A DNA stretch of 64,000 nt from Erythrobacter sp. SDW2. Lineage in GTDB: Bacteria; Pseudomonadota; Alphaproteobacteria; Sphingomonadales; Sphingomonadaceae. Under the pieces are notes generated by a model, which had not been told where the DNA came from, searched no databases, and saw nothing but the letters and a program-made list of their open reading frames with translations. Of this stretch, positions 51,489 through 60,299 are shown in pieces. Location of the stretch: assembly GCF_021431965.1 (NCBI RefSeq), contig NZ_CP090370.1, positions 2,356,001 through 2,420,000 of the forward strand, given 5' to 3'. The position numbers were made by a program, and so were the translations under genes. How positions within the stretch are numbered: the stretch's first letter is position 1; each line of letters opens with the position of its first letter.

Positions 51489-54356
51489 ATGGGCATGAAG
51501 GGTCTCGCATTTACCGCGCCGTTGGCGCTGGTCCTCGCCGTGCCGCTGGCGGCACAATCTACTCCACCGGCTGAACAGGTCGAAGCTGCCGAGCCGGTCT
51601 GGGCGTTCGAACAGAGCGACCTCGAGCCGGAAAAAGGCTATATCTTCGGCGTGCTCGACAACGGCATGCGCTACGTCATCCGCGCCAACGCCACGCCCGC
51701 AGGGACGGCGCTGGTGCGCATGGAAATCGGTGCCGGGCGGCTCGACGAAGGGGACAGCGAACGCGGTGCCGCGCATTTTGTCGAGCACATGGTCTTCAAC
51801 GGCAGCACCAATGTGCCCGAAGGTGAGATGGTCAAGTTGCTCGAGCGACTGGGTCTGCGATTCGGGGCGGACACCAATGCCGAGACCAACATGGGTTACA
51901 CCCAGTACAAGCTCGACCTGCCCAACACCTCGCCCGAGCTGCTCGACACCGCGCTGTTCTTGATGCGCGAAGTCGCCAGCGAAGCAGTGTTCGATCCCGC
52001 AGCAGTGGATCGCGAGCGCGGCATCCTGCTCGCCGAGCAGCGCGACCGGACCAATTACAGCTTCCTCAATGTCTACGACCTGTTCTCGTTCGCGGCCCCG
52101 GATTCGCGGCTGGTGGCGCGTTTCCCCGGGGCCGGTCGCGAAGATCTCGAAGCGCTCGACGCAGCGACCCTACGCAGCTTCTGGGAGCGGAATTATGTGC
52201 CCGCCAAGACGACCCTGGTCGTGGTCGGCGATTTCGATGCGGCAGAAGTCGAAGCCAAGATCAAGGCGCGCTTCGCCGACTGGAGCCCACGCCCCTCCGC
52301 CCCCCAGCCATCGGCTGGTCCGGTTGATCCCGCACGCGCTGGCGAGACCGACATTTATCTTGATCCCGCGCTCAGCGAGCAGGTTTCGATCAGCCGAACA
52401 ATGCCCTGGAGCAGGACCCCCGATACCCTCGCCGCGCGCGAGGACGAGTTGATGCGGGCGATCGGGTATGACATCCTCGCCCGGAGATTCCGCCGCGCAA
52501 CGCAAGGTGAGAATCCACCGTTCCGCGGTGTCAGCTTCAGCACGGGAGAAGCGTTTGACGCTCTGCGCGAGACCTCGCTCGGCATCGCCGCCATCGACGG
52601 TCGCTGGGCCGAGGGGCTGGCGGCTGCAGTGAAGATCTACCGCCAGTTCCTCGAGTTCGGTGTCAGCGAGACCGAGATAGCCGAGCAACTGGCCAACCGC
52701 CGCACGGCGCTCGAGAACGCCCTGGCCGGGCAGGATACCCGCAGTCATTCAACCTTCGCAGAACGTGCCATCGGCCTCATTCGCAACGGCTCCGTACCCA
52801 CATCCCCGGCGGACAATCTCGCCATGCTCGAAGCCGTCGCCGACAAGGCAACGCCGGAGGCGGTTATTGCGGCGCTCAAGGCGGATATGATCCCTCTCGA
52901 CAATCCACTGATCCGTTTCAGCGGCCGAACCGCGCCGGAAGGCGGTGCCGATGCCCTGCGTGCAGCATGGGATGCCGCCCTCGCCGCTCCGGTCGTAGCG
53001 CCGGATCGGGCCGAGGCGGCGCAGTGGGCCTACACCGATTTCGGCCCGGCGGGCAAAGTCGTGTCGGATACCATGAGCGCGCAGCTGGATATCCGCCAGG
53101 TGGTTTTTGCCAACGGCGTGATGCTCAACCTCAAGCAAACCGACCTCGCCAAGGACCAAATCAGCGTGTCACTGGGCATCGATGGCGGAAACTACCTCGA
53201 TACTCGAGAAGCGCCGCTAAATACCCACCTGACCGCCCTGCTCGCGGGCGGCGGACTCGGCCAGCATTCGCTTGACGAACTGCAGACTATCCTCGCGGGT
53301 CGCAGCGCGAACTTCTCGCTGAGCGCCGCCACCGACCGCTTCACCATGGGCGCGACAACCACGCCGCGCGATCTCGAGCTGCAGTTACAGCTGATTGCGG
53401 CCTATCTCACCGATCCGGGCTACCGGCCGGAGCCGGTCACGCGGTTCCGCAACGGGCTGGACGATTATTTTGCCCGCCTCACGGCCACGCCGGGCGGAAC
53501 CCTGGGCGCATTCGCGGGCAAGATCCTGTCAGACAGCGACCCGCGATTCACCACACCCGAAGCGGACGCCCTGCGCGCGCTGGACTTCGACGGATTGCGT
53601 GCGGTCATCGCCGACCGTTTGCAGAACGGCGCGATGGAAATTGCGCTCGTGGGCGACTTCGACGAGGAACGGGCTATCGCGCTGGTCGCCCGGACACTGG
53701 GCGCCCTTCCCCAGCGGGAGCAGGCCTTCAGGGATTATCCGGAAAGCCGCCAGCGAGGCTTCACCAGCCAACGCGGCAGCTACACCCTGTTCCATGACGG
53801 TGAGGCCAACCAGGCGCTGGTCAACTTCACCTGGCCGACCCGCGACTATGACGATCCGCAAGCGACGATAGAACTCAACCTGCTGCGTGCGGTGGTCGAA
53901 CTGGAAATGACCGACGCGCTGCGCGAACAACTGGGCAAGGCCTATTCGCCCGGTGTGAGCAACAGTCAGTCACGCTTCTACGATGGCTACGGCGTGTTCA
54001 GCCTGGGCGCCACGGTCGACACCGGCGAGGTTGCTGCGACCCGTGACGTGATCGACTCGCTGATCGAACGCCTGCGGACGACGGCCCTTCCCGACGATAC
54101 ACTTGAACGGGCGCGCCAGCCGATCCTGCAGGACTTCGACAACGCGCTGAAGACCAATGCCAGCTGGATGGCCTACACCGCGCGGGCGCAATCCGATCCG
54201 GAACAGATCGAACGCTTTCTTGCCGCTCGCCAGCGATACCTTGAAGTTACGCCGGAGCGTCTGCGCGAAGTGGCAGCGCAATATCTGACCACCGACGGCG
54301 CGGTTACCTTCCTTGTTCTGCCTCGGCCTGCCGCGCCGGAAGTGGCCGCGGACTAA
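51489..54356 (+). CDS. M16 zinc metallopeptidase (insulinase family), exported
   Basis: A 955-residue exported two-unit M16 peptidase. The start at 51489 (MGMKGL) gives a signal peptide GLAFTAPLALVLAVPLAAQ; an ATG at 51495 is nearly equivalent. The inverted zinc motif HFVEH is in GAAHFVEHMVFNG near residue 95, with the downstream Glu in NMGYTQYKLDLP. A second M16 repeat starts near residue 520 (VFANGVMLNLKQTDLAKDQ) and lacks the HxxEH, as is normal. The C-terminus is proline-rich. It probably degrades peptides in the periplasm. A GC hairpin ends the gene. Confidence 0.93.
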   Translation: MGMKGLAFTAPLALVLAVPLAAQSTPPAEQVEAAEPVWAFEQSDLEPEKGYIFGVLDNGMRYVIRANATPAGTALVRMEIGAGRLDEGDSERGAAHFVEHMVFNGSTNVPEGEMVKLLERLGLRFGADTNAETNMGYTQYKLDLPNTSPELLDTALFLMREVASEAVFDPAAVDRERGILLAEQRDRTNYSFLNVYDLFSFAAPDSRLVARFPGAGREDLEALDAATLRSFWERNYVPAKTTLVVVGDFDAAEVEAKIKARFADWSPRPSAPQPSAGPVDPARAGETDIYLDPALSEQVSISRTMPWSRTPDTLAAREDELMRAIGYDILARRFRRATQGENPPFRGVSFSTGEAFDALRETSLGIAAIDGRWAEGLAAAVKIYRQFLEFGVSETEIAEQLANRRTALENALAGQDTRSHSTFAERAIGLIRNGSVPTSPADNLAMLEAVADKATPEAVIAALKADMIPLDNPLIRFSGRTAPEGGADALRAAWDAALAAPVVAPDRAEAAQWAYTDFGPAGKVVSDTMSAQLDIRQVVFANGVMLNLKQTDLAKDQISVSLGIDGGNYLDTREAPLNTHLTALLAGGGLGQHSLDELQTILAGRSANFSLSAATDRFTMGATTTPRDLELQLQLIAAYLTDPGYRPEPVTRFRNGLDDYFARLTATPGGTLGAFAGKILSDSDPRFTTPEADALRALDFDGLRAVIADRLQNGAMEIALVGDFDEERAIALVARTLGALPQREQAFRDYPESRQRGFTSQRGSYTLFHDGEANQALVNFTWPTRDYDDPQATIELNLLRAVVELEMTDALREQLGKAYSPGVSNSQSRFYDGYGVFSLGATVDTGEVAATRDVIDSLIERLRTTALPDDTLERARQPILQDFDNALKTNASWMAYTARAQSDPEQIERFLAARQRYLEVTPERLREVAAQYLTTDGAVTFLVLPRPAAPEVAAD

Positions 54357-54369
54357 CGCTGCACGCAGA

Positions 54370-54395
54370 AGGGGCGCCCCTCACGGGACGCCCCT
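54370..54395. terminator. Hairpin between convergent peptidase and receptor genes
   Basis: AGGGGCG (54370-54376) pairs exactly with CGCCCCT (54389-54395) around a 12-base loop. It sits between two convergent stops, 14 bases after the peptidase and 24 bases before the receptor stop. The T tract is weak. Confidence 0.55.
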
Positions 54396-54418
54396 CCACT
54401 ATCCGCTCGAAGAAGCGA

Positions 54419-56644
54419 TCAGTAGTTGAACGTCGCCGAGACGCCGATGATGCGCGGCTCGTTGACGAAGGCGGTGTTGTTGTTGAAATCGATACCGCCG
54501 CGGACATTGTCCTCGTCGGTGATGTTGCGCGCGAACAGCGCCACTGCCCAGCGATCGTCGACCGGACCGTAACCGATGCGCAGGCCGCCTTCGATCTGGT
54601 TGTTCGAATTGAACTCGCGGCTTTCGTAGAGGAAGAAGTTGGTCTTCCCCTGGTACTGCCAGTCGGTGAAGACGAATATCTTGTGATCGTCGCCCATCGG
54701 GATGTTGAGTTCAGCGGTGATGTCGGCAGTGAATTCCGGGGCGTTGGGGAACGGGTTGCCATCCACCAGCGCGCGGGTGGTGCCCGCTATCACAGTCGTC
54801 GGATCGGTAACGGTGCACTGGGCGCAGATGCCCACCGCCAGCGCGTTGTCCTGGATCTCGGTCTTGTTCCAGGCGAGGCCGGCGGTCACGGTGAAGAACT
54901 CGCTCAGCTGGAAAGCGCTGTCGAGTTCGAAACCATAGCCGACGCCCTTGTTGGCATTGACCAGCTGAACCAGGTTGCCGGCGCCGCCGACTGCGGAGAA
55001 TTGCGGATCATCGACCGTGTAATAATACACCGCGCCGTTGAGCCGCACAGTGCGGTCGGCCAGCTCCGACTTGAAGCCGGCTTCGTAGGACATGATCTTC
55101 TCGCTCGTCGCGATCGACGGCGGCGAGAAGAAGGCCACGTCGCGGCCCTGGATGGTCGGAGCACGGAAGCCGCTGGCGACGCGGGCGTAGACGCTGGCAT
55201 CATCCGAAACATCGGCAAATGCGCTCAGGTCCCAGGTCACCCGCGAGTCCTCGACCGAGCGGAACTGCGGGCCGAACGAACCCGAAACGACGCGGAAATT
55301 CTTGTCGTCTTCCGTGTAGCGCAGACCGCCGGTCAGGCGCACGGCCTCACCCAGCTGGCTCGTCACCTGGCCAAACACCGCCCAGGCATCGTTGCCGTGG
55401 CGAACAGTAACCGGGGGCGGGAAGGGGAAACCGACCGTCGTCACATCGAACTGGCTCCAGAAGCCGTATCCGCCGACCTGCCAGGTCAATGGGCCTTCGC
55501 CATTGGAAGCCAGCCGCACTTCGTGGGTCGCCTGCTCAAGCTCGATCGAGTCCTGCGTGTCGGACGGGAAAGGAATGAAGCCGGGGCCCATCACCGGCAG
55601 GAACGAGGCGCCAAAGCCGCCGTCGATGTCGCCGCGGCTCGAACCGTCGCTGTTGTAGTAAGACGTGATCGAGGTCAGCGTGACGGCATCGGTCGCCCAC
55701 TCCAGCTTGCCGCTGAGGCCGAAGGTTTTGTATCGCGCCTGGTTGTCCGCCCCGGCATCGTAAAACACGGTGTCGCGGTCATAATTGGCATTGAGGTTGT
55801 TGTTGCCCGGACCAAGGATGTTGGCCCGGAACAGGGTCGAGGTGCCGTCGAGGTCGCGATACTGGGCATTGACCAGGAACGAGGCGTCCTCGGAAAACTG
55901 GAACAGCAATTGGCCGCGCACGGCGATATCGTCGAACCCGCCCAGTGCATTTTCTTCACCGGTAAAGCCGTTGTCGACCCAGTTGCCTCGATGCTGCCAG
56001 AGACCCGACAGGCGCACGGCAATCTTTTCCGGCTCGAGCACGATGTTGGCCCCGAAATCGAGTGCGACCGAGCCGAGCGTGCCGACGCTGAGCGAAGCGC
56101 TGCCATCGGTGTCGAAGCCCGGCTTGCGGGTGTCGATCTTGACGATACCGGCCGGGGTGTTGCGCCCGAACAGCGTACCTTGCGGGCCGCGCAGGACCTC
56201 GATCCGTTCGACGTCGAAGATCGGGAAGCTCTTCAGCGTCACGTTTTCCAGCACCACGTCGTCCATGATGACGGAAACCGGCTGCGAGGCGGCGAGATCG
56301 AAGTCGGTGTTGCCGAGGCCGCGGATATAGAAACGCGGCGCGGCGCGGCCATTGGAGCTTTCCACGAACAGGCCCGGGACCTGCCCCGACAGGGCGGTGT
56401 TGTCCGTCCCGCCGGCGAACAGAGTCTGGACCCTACTATCGTCGAGCGTTGCGGCAGAGATCGCCACATCCTGCAGGTTTTCCTCGCGGCGGTTGGCGGT
56501 CACGACGATGACATCGAGCCCGCCGCCCGAGGTTTCTGCGCCGGCCTCATCCTGATCCTGTGCAACGGCAGGGGCGGCCATGGCCAACGCGGCAATGCTG
56601 GATGATGCCAGCGTGGTACGGAGAATGTTCTGGAAGGTGCTCAT
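54419..56644 (-). CDS. TonB-dependent receptor
   Basis: A 741-residue outer-membrane receptor. A signal peptide (LASSSIAALAMAAPAVAQ) is followed by a TonB-box-like GLDVIVVTANRREENLQDVA near residue 42. The plug includes RFYIRGLGNTDFDLAASQPV and VLRGPQGTLFGRNTPAGIV. The barrel ends in an aromatic residue (VSATFNY). This plug sequence is typical of the large sphingomonad receptor group of unknown cargo, often assigned to siderophores or sugars without proof. Upstream is a 297-base AT-richer region before purS that should contain its promoter. Confidence 0.95.
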   Translation of the reverse strand: MSTFQNILRTTLASSSIAALAMAAPAVAQDQDEAGAETSGGGLDVIVVTANRREENLQDVAISAATLDDSRVQTLFAGGTDNTALSGQVPGLFVESSNGRAAPRFYIRGLGNTDFDLAASQPVSVIMDDVVLENVTLKSFPIFDVERIEVLRGPQGTLFGRNTPAGIVKIDTRKPGFDTDGSASLSVGTLGSVALDFGANIVLEPEKIAVRLSGLWQHRGNWVDNGFTGEENALGGFDDIAVRGQLLFQFSEDASFLVNAQYRDLDGTSTLFRANILGPGNNNLNANYDRDTVFYDAGADNQARYKTFGLSGKLEWATDAVTLTSITSYYNSDGSSRGDIDGGFGASFLPVMGPGFIPFPSDTQDSIELEQATHEVRLASNGEGPLTWQVGGYGFWSQFDVTTVGFPFPPPVTVRHGNDAWAVFGQVTSQLGEAVRLTGGLRYTEDDKNFRVVSGSFGPQFRSVEDSRVTWDLSAFADVSDDASVYARVASGFRAPTIQGRDVAFFSPPSIATSEKIMSYEAGFKSELADRTVRLNGAVYYYTVDDPQFSAVGGAGNLVQLVNANKGVGYGFELDSAFQLSEFFTVTAGLAWNKTEIQDNALAVGICAQCTVTDPTTVIAGTTRALVDGNPFPNAPEFTADITAELNIPMGDDHKIFVFTDWQYQGKTNFFLYESREFNSNNQIEGGLRIGYGPVDDRWAVALFARNITDEDNVRGGIDFNNNTAFVNEPRIIGVSATFNY

Positions 56645-56941
56645 CGGTTCCTCGCGGCAAGAGTTGCTGGACTCAGCGAATTATTGGGCACGTGGGAATA
56701 CTGAGGCGCTACATGCCCCGAATTGCCTAACAGGGCGAGAACGCGGAGAGGTTCGCCCCCCAATTCATTGCATTTCGCCACCGTTTGACGAGCGAGTGTA
56801 GCAGGAATGTAACGGTAACATCCGTCCGGGGCGGGAGATGAAGCGGGAAATGCCGCTAGCCCGGGATTGCGGCGCGGCAAGGTATCGCTATAGGGACCGG
56901 GCTCCAGCCAAGCCGCCACTTATCGCTCCGGAGCTCCTGCC

Positions 56942-57172
56942 ATGAAAATCCGCGTCCACGTCAGCCTCAAGCCCGGGGTGCTCGACCCGCAAGGTCGCGC
57001 GGTTCATCACGCGCTCGAGGGTCTTGGTTTCGAGGGCGTGGACGACGTCCGCATCGGCCGCCTGATCGAACTCGACGTGGCAGACGGCACCAGCGACGCG
57101 GACCTTACCGAAATGTGCGAGAAGCTGCTCGCCAACACAGTGATCGAAAACTACCGTATCGAGAAGGCCTGA
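56942..57172 (+). CDS. purS: Phosphoribosylformylglycinamidine synthase subunit PurS
   Basis: A 76-residue PurS, the small dimeric subunit that bridges PurL and PurQ in step four of purine synthesis. The pattern [39 protein letters not shown] and [17 protein letters not shown] is canonical. A GGAG ribosome site lies 8 bases upstream of the ATG. It is followed after 4 bases by purQ. Confidence 0.97.
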   Translation: MKIRVHVSLKPGVLDPQGRAVHHALEGLGFEGVDDVRIGRLIELDVADGTSDADLTEMCEKLLANTVIENYRIEKA

Positions 57173-57176
57173 CCCC

Positions 57177-57848
57177 ATGAAGACCGCGGTCATCACCTTT
57201 CCCGGATCGAACTGCGACCGCGACATGGCGGTGGCGCTGGAACAGGCCAGCGGAAGCCCTCCGCTGCGAGTATGGCACGGCGACAGCGACCTGCCAGAGG
57301 GGCTCGACTTCATCGCCCTGCCCGGCGGTTTCTCTTATGGCGACTACCTGCGTTCCGGCGCGATGGCGGCCAGAAGCCCGATCATGCGTGCCGTGATCCG
57401 CGAAGCTGGTCGCGGCGTGCCCCTGCTGGGCGTGTGTAACGGCTTCCAGGTGCTGACCGAAGCCAATTTGCTGCCCGGCGCGCTGATGCGCAATGCAGGC
57501 CAGAACTTCGTTTGCCGCACGGTCGAACTCAAGGTCGAGAACAGCCAGTCGCTGTTTACCGGCGGCTATGACGCGGGTCAGACCATCGCGATTCCGATTG
57601 CCCACCATGACGGCAATTACTTTGCCGACGGGGAGACGCTCGACCGGCTCGAAGGCGAAGGCCGGGTGGCCTTCCGCTATCTCGACAATCCCAATGGTTC
57701 GCAGCGCGATATCGCCGGGATCCTCAACGCAGCGGGCAATGTGCTGGGGATGATGCCGCACCCGGAGCGTGCGATCGAACCCGCGCATGGCGGAACTGAC
57801 GGGCTGCCGCTTTTCAAGGCCGCGCTGGAACGGCTCGCGACGGCCTGA
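57177..57848 (+). CDS. purQ: Phosphoribosylformylglycinamidine synthase subunit PurQ
   Basis: A 223-residue class I glutamine amidotransferase subunit that feeds ammonia to PurL. The catalytic Cys is in [11 protein letters not shown] near residue 84, His and Glu in [11 protein letters not shown] near the end. [16 protein letters not shown] at the N-terminus and [16 protein letters not shown] are typical. It is translated just after purS (4-base gap), while purL is outside the window. It is convergent with the GGDEF/EAL gene. Confidence 0.97.
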   Translation: MKTAVITFPGSNCDRDMAVALEQASGSPPLRVWHGDSDLPEGLDFIALPGGFSYGDYLRSGAMAARSPIMRAVIREAGRGVPLLGVCNGFQVLTEANLLPGALMRNAGQNFVCRTVELKVENSQSLFTGGYDAGQTIAIPIAHHDGNYFADGETLDRLEGEGRVAFRYLDNPNGSQRDIAGILNAAGNVLGMMPHPERAIEPAHGGTDGLPLFKAALERLATA

Positions 57849-57864
57849 GCCGACCCCTGATAGG

Positions 57865-60216
57865 TCAGGCGATCATCCGGTCCTGACGGTCGAACAGGGC
57901 GCGTGCTTCGCGGCTCGGCATCGGCCTGCCGAAGTAGTAACCCTGGATCTTGGTGCAGCCCATCTCGCGGATCATCTTCGCTTCTTCGGCGTTCTCGACG
58001 CCTTCGGCGGTGGTGGTCATCTCGAGACTGTCCGCCATCGCCACCACCGCACGGATAATCGCGACGCTTTCATTGCTGCCCTGCGCCGCGCCCTGGACGA
58101 AGCTGCGGTCGACCTTGATAGTCGAGAAGCGCAGCTTGCGCAGGTAGCCGAGCGAGGAATAGCCGGTCCCGAAGTCGTCGAGTGCGACCTGGCAGCCCAG
58201 CGCCATGACCTCCTCCAGCGCCCCGCGCGCGACATTGGCATCGCGCAGGAAAATGCTTTCGGTGACTTCCAGCTCGAGCCGGCTGGGCTCCAGCCCGCTG
58301 ACGGACAGGGCACGCACCACCGTGGCGGCGAAATCCGGTTCGACCAGCTGTTCCGGCGAGACATTGACGTTGACCTTGATCGGCGCGGGCCAGCCGGCGG
58401 CCTCGATACAGGCCTGTTCCAGCACCCATGCGCCGATCGGAACGATCAAACGGGTTTCTTCTGCCAGCGGGATGAACTTCACTGGGCTGACAAAGCCATG
58501 TTCCTTGCTGTCCCAGCGCAGCAGCGCTTCGAAGCTGACGATGGTCTCGGTGTTGGCATCGACCACCGGCTGGAAGTGCAGCAGCATCTCGTTGTTATCG
58601 AGCGCCTGGCGGAGCGAGAATTCGAGCTGGCGGCGCTCTTCGGCTGATTTGTGGAGCGAAGGTTCGTAGCTGCAATGTTCGGTCCCGCCGAGGTCCTTGG
58701 CGCGGTAGAGCGCAAGGTCGGCATTGCGCATCAGTTCCTCGACGCTCTTTCCATCGCGCGGCGCGACAGCCGAGCCGACGCTGGCACCGACATAGAGTGT
58801 ATGGTGATCCACTTCATAGGGCTGCGACAGGCGGTGGATGATCCTGCGTGCGACCTGTTCGACGTGGCCGCGGTCCGATGCATCGCGGATCACGATGGCG
58901 AATTCGTCTCCACCGAGCCTGCCGCACATCTCGTTCTCGGTCATCAATTCCTTGAGCCGCGCCGAGACCTGCGCCAGCAGCCGGTCCCCAACCAGGTGGC
59001 CGAGTGAATCGTTGACCGATTTGAACCGATCGAGGTCGATCATCAGGAATGCACAGCGCGACCGCCACTGGCGGGCATAACGCATGGCTTCACCCAAGGC
59101 TTCGTTGAGCATCAGGCGGTTGGGCATTTCGGTGAGCGTATCGTACCGTGCGAGATAGGCGATCTTCTCCGAGGACTCGCGTTGTTCGGTCACATCGGAA
59201 CCGACACCGCGGAAGCCGACATGCTGGCCCTTCTCGTCGAGGATCGGCGTGCCGGAAAGCTCCCACCACCGGTTTTCGGAACCAATGGTCACCTTGACCA
59301 GCAAGTTGGAGAAACTCTCGCGGCGTTTCAGGCGCTCGGCGAGATCGTGCAGGCTGGTGGGGAACTGCCCGGTGTCCCAGGCTTTGCCGGCGATGAGCTG
59401 GAGGAAAGGTTTGCCCTCTGCTTCCTCGGGCTCAAGGCCAAGCGCGAAAGCAAATCGCGGGCTGGCCGAGCGGACCTTGCGGGTCGTGTCGACTTGCCAC
59501 AGCCAGTCGGCCTCGTTCTCTTCGAATTCGCGCAGCAGCAGCGAGACGACCTCGTTGCGCTCGGCCATGCCGGCCTCGGCAACGGCACCGCGCAGGAAGG
59601 ATTGTGCCCGTGTTATGAGCCCGAACCCGATCAAGCCGCCGATCCAGATGGCACTGGCTGCCACCGCGTATTGACCGGCGATGGTCAAAGTGACCAGGCC
59701 CGTCAGGCATATGACGATGAGACAGGCGAAAGCTCCCAGCGGAGCGGTGCCGATCGTGATCGCCGCCACCAGTGGGACGATCATGACAATCGCCCATACC
59801 CTGACGATATCGGCAGGAGTTCCCGCCATGGTCGCAAGCAAAAGCGGTACTGCCCAGACAGCCGCCACAATCGAGGCGCCCTTGGCATGTTTGATGGCAT
59901 CGGCCCGCTCGAGCGTACGACCGTCGAGACGGGTCAGTTCCACGTCTCGCATGGTCAGGTGAACGACCGCGAGCGCCAACCCGCCCGCCCATCCGGCCAG
60001 CCACAACCAGGGAATAAACATCCAGGTAGCGCCCACGAGCAGCAAGGCAGTGACGATGTGCGAAACGACGCGCAGCTTGGTAATCTCGCCGAGACGCGCA
60101 TATTGCATTGCCCGCAGACGCGGCCAGTCGACGCCTTCGGAATCCTTGAGGCCCACGAGCGCAAGCAAGGGCAATTTCGCTGGCAAAGACAGCGTTTCGG
60201 TTCGGTTCTCGCTCAC
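57865..60216 (-). CDS. Membrane GGDEF/EAL protein with PAS domain
   Basis: A 783-residue cyclic-di-GMP enzyme. About six membrane helices lie between residues 50 and 215, then a PAS domain (about 235-355, EENEADWLWQVDTTRKVRSA) and a GGDEF domain (RLGGDEFAIV near 450). The C-terminal EAL domain contains FEALLRW, VNVNVSPEQL, LEVTES, DDFGTGYSSLGYLR and KVDRSF. All EAL metal and catalytic residues appear present, as does the GGDEF motif; no RxxD inhibitory site was seen upstream of it. It may make and degrade cyclic di-GMP in response to a PAS or membrane signal. Confidence 0.93.
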   Translation of the reverse strand: MSENRTETLSLPAKLPLLALVGLKDSEGVDWPRLRAMQYARLGEITKLRVVSHIVTALLLVGATWMFIPWLWLAGWAGGLALAVVHLTMRDVELTRLDGRTLERADAIKHAKGASIVAAVWAVPLLLATMAGTPADIVRVWAIVMIVPLVAAITIGTAPLGAFACLIVICLTGLVTLTIAGQYAVAASAIWIGGLIGFGLITRAQSFLRGAVAEAGMAERNEVVSLLLREFEENEADWLWQVDTTRKVRSASPRFAFALGLEPEEAEGKPFLQLIAGKAWDTGQFPTSLHDLAERLKRRESFSNLLVKVTIGSENRWWELSGTPILDEKGQHVGFRGVGSDVTEQRESSEKIAYLARYDTLTEMPNRLMLNEALGEAMRYARQWRSRCAFLMIDLDRFKSVNDSLGHLVGDRLLAQVSARLKELMTENEMCGRLGGDEFAIVIRDASDRGHVEQVARRIIHRLSQPYEVDHHTLYVGASVGSAVAPRDGKSVEELMRNADLALYRAKDLGGTEHCSYEPSLHKSAEERRQLEFSLRQALDNNEMLLHFQPVVDANTETIVSFEALLRWDSKEHGFVSPVKFIPLAEETRLIVPIGAWVLEQACIEAAGWPAPIKVNVNVSPEQLVEPDFAATVVRALSVSGLEPSRLELEVTESIFLRDANVARGALEEVMALGCQVALDDFGTGYSSLGYLRKLRFSTIKVDRSFVQGAAQGSNESVAIIRAVVAMADSLEMTTTAEGVENAEEAKMIREMGCTKIQGYYFGRPMPSREARALFDRQDRMIA

Positions 60217-60299
60217 GATGGCGAGCGTTAGGTGTAAAAGGTTATTTCCCCGTAAAGCAGGGCGGCCATTTGGAAGCCGCCTTGCTCATTCACCGGAAT

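Noticed and set aside
54683-56605. Long plus-strand open frame opposite the TonB receptor
   Set aside because: Antisense shadow of a recognised receptor; low-complexity composition and no start signal.
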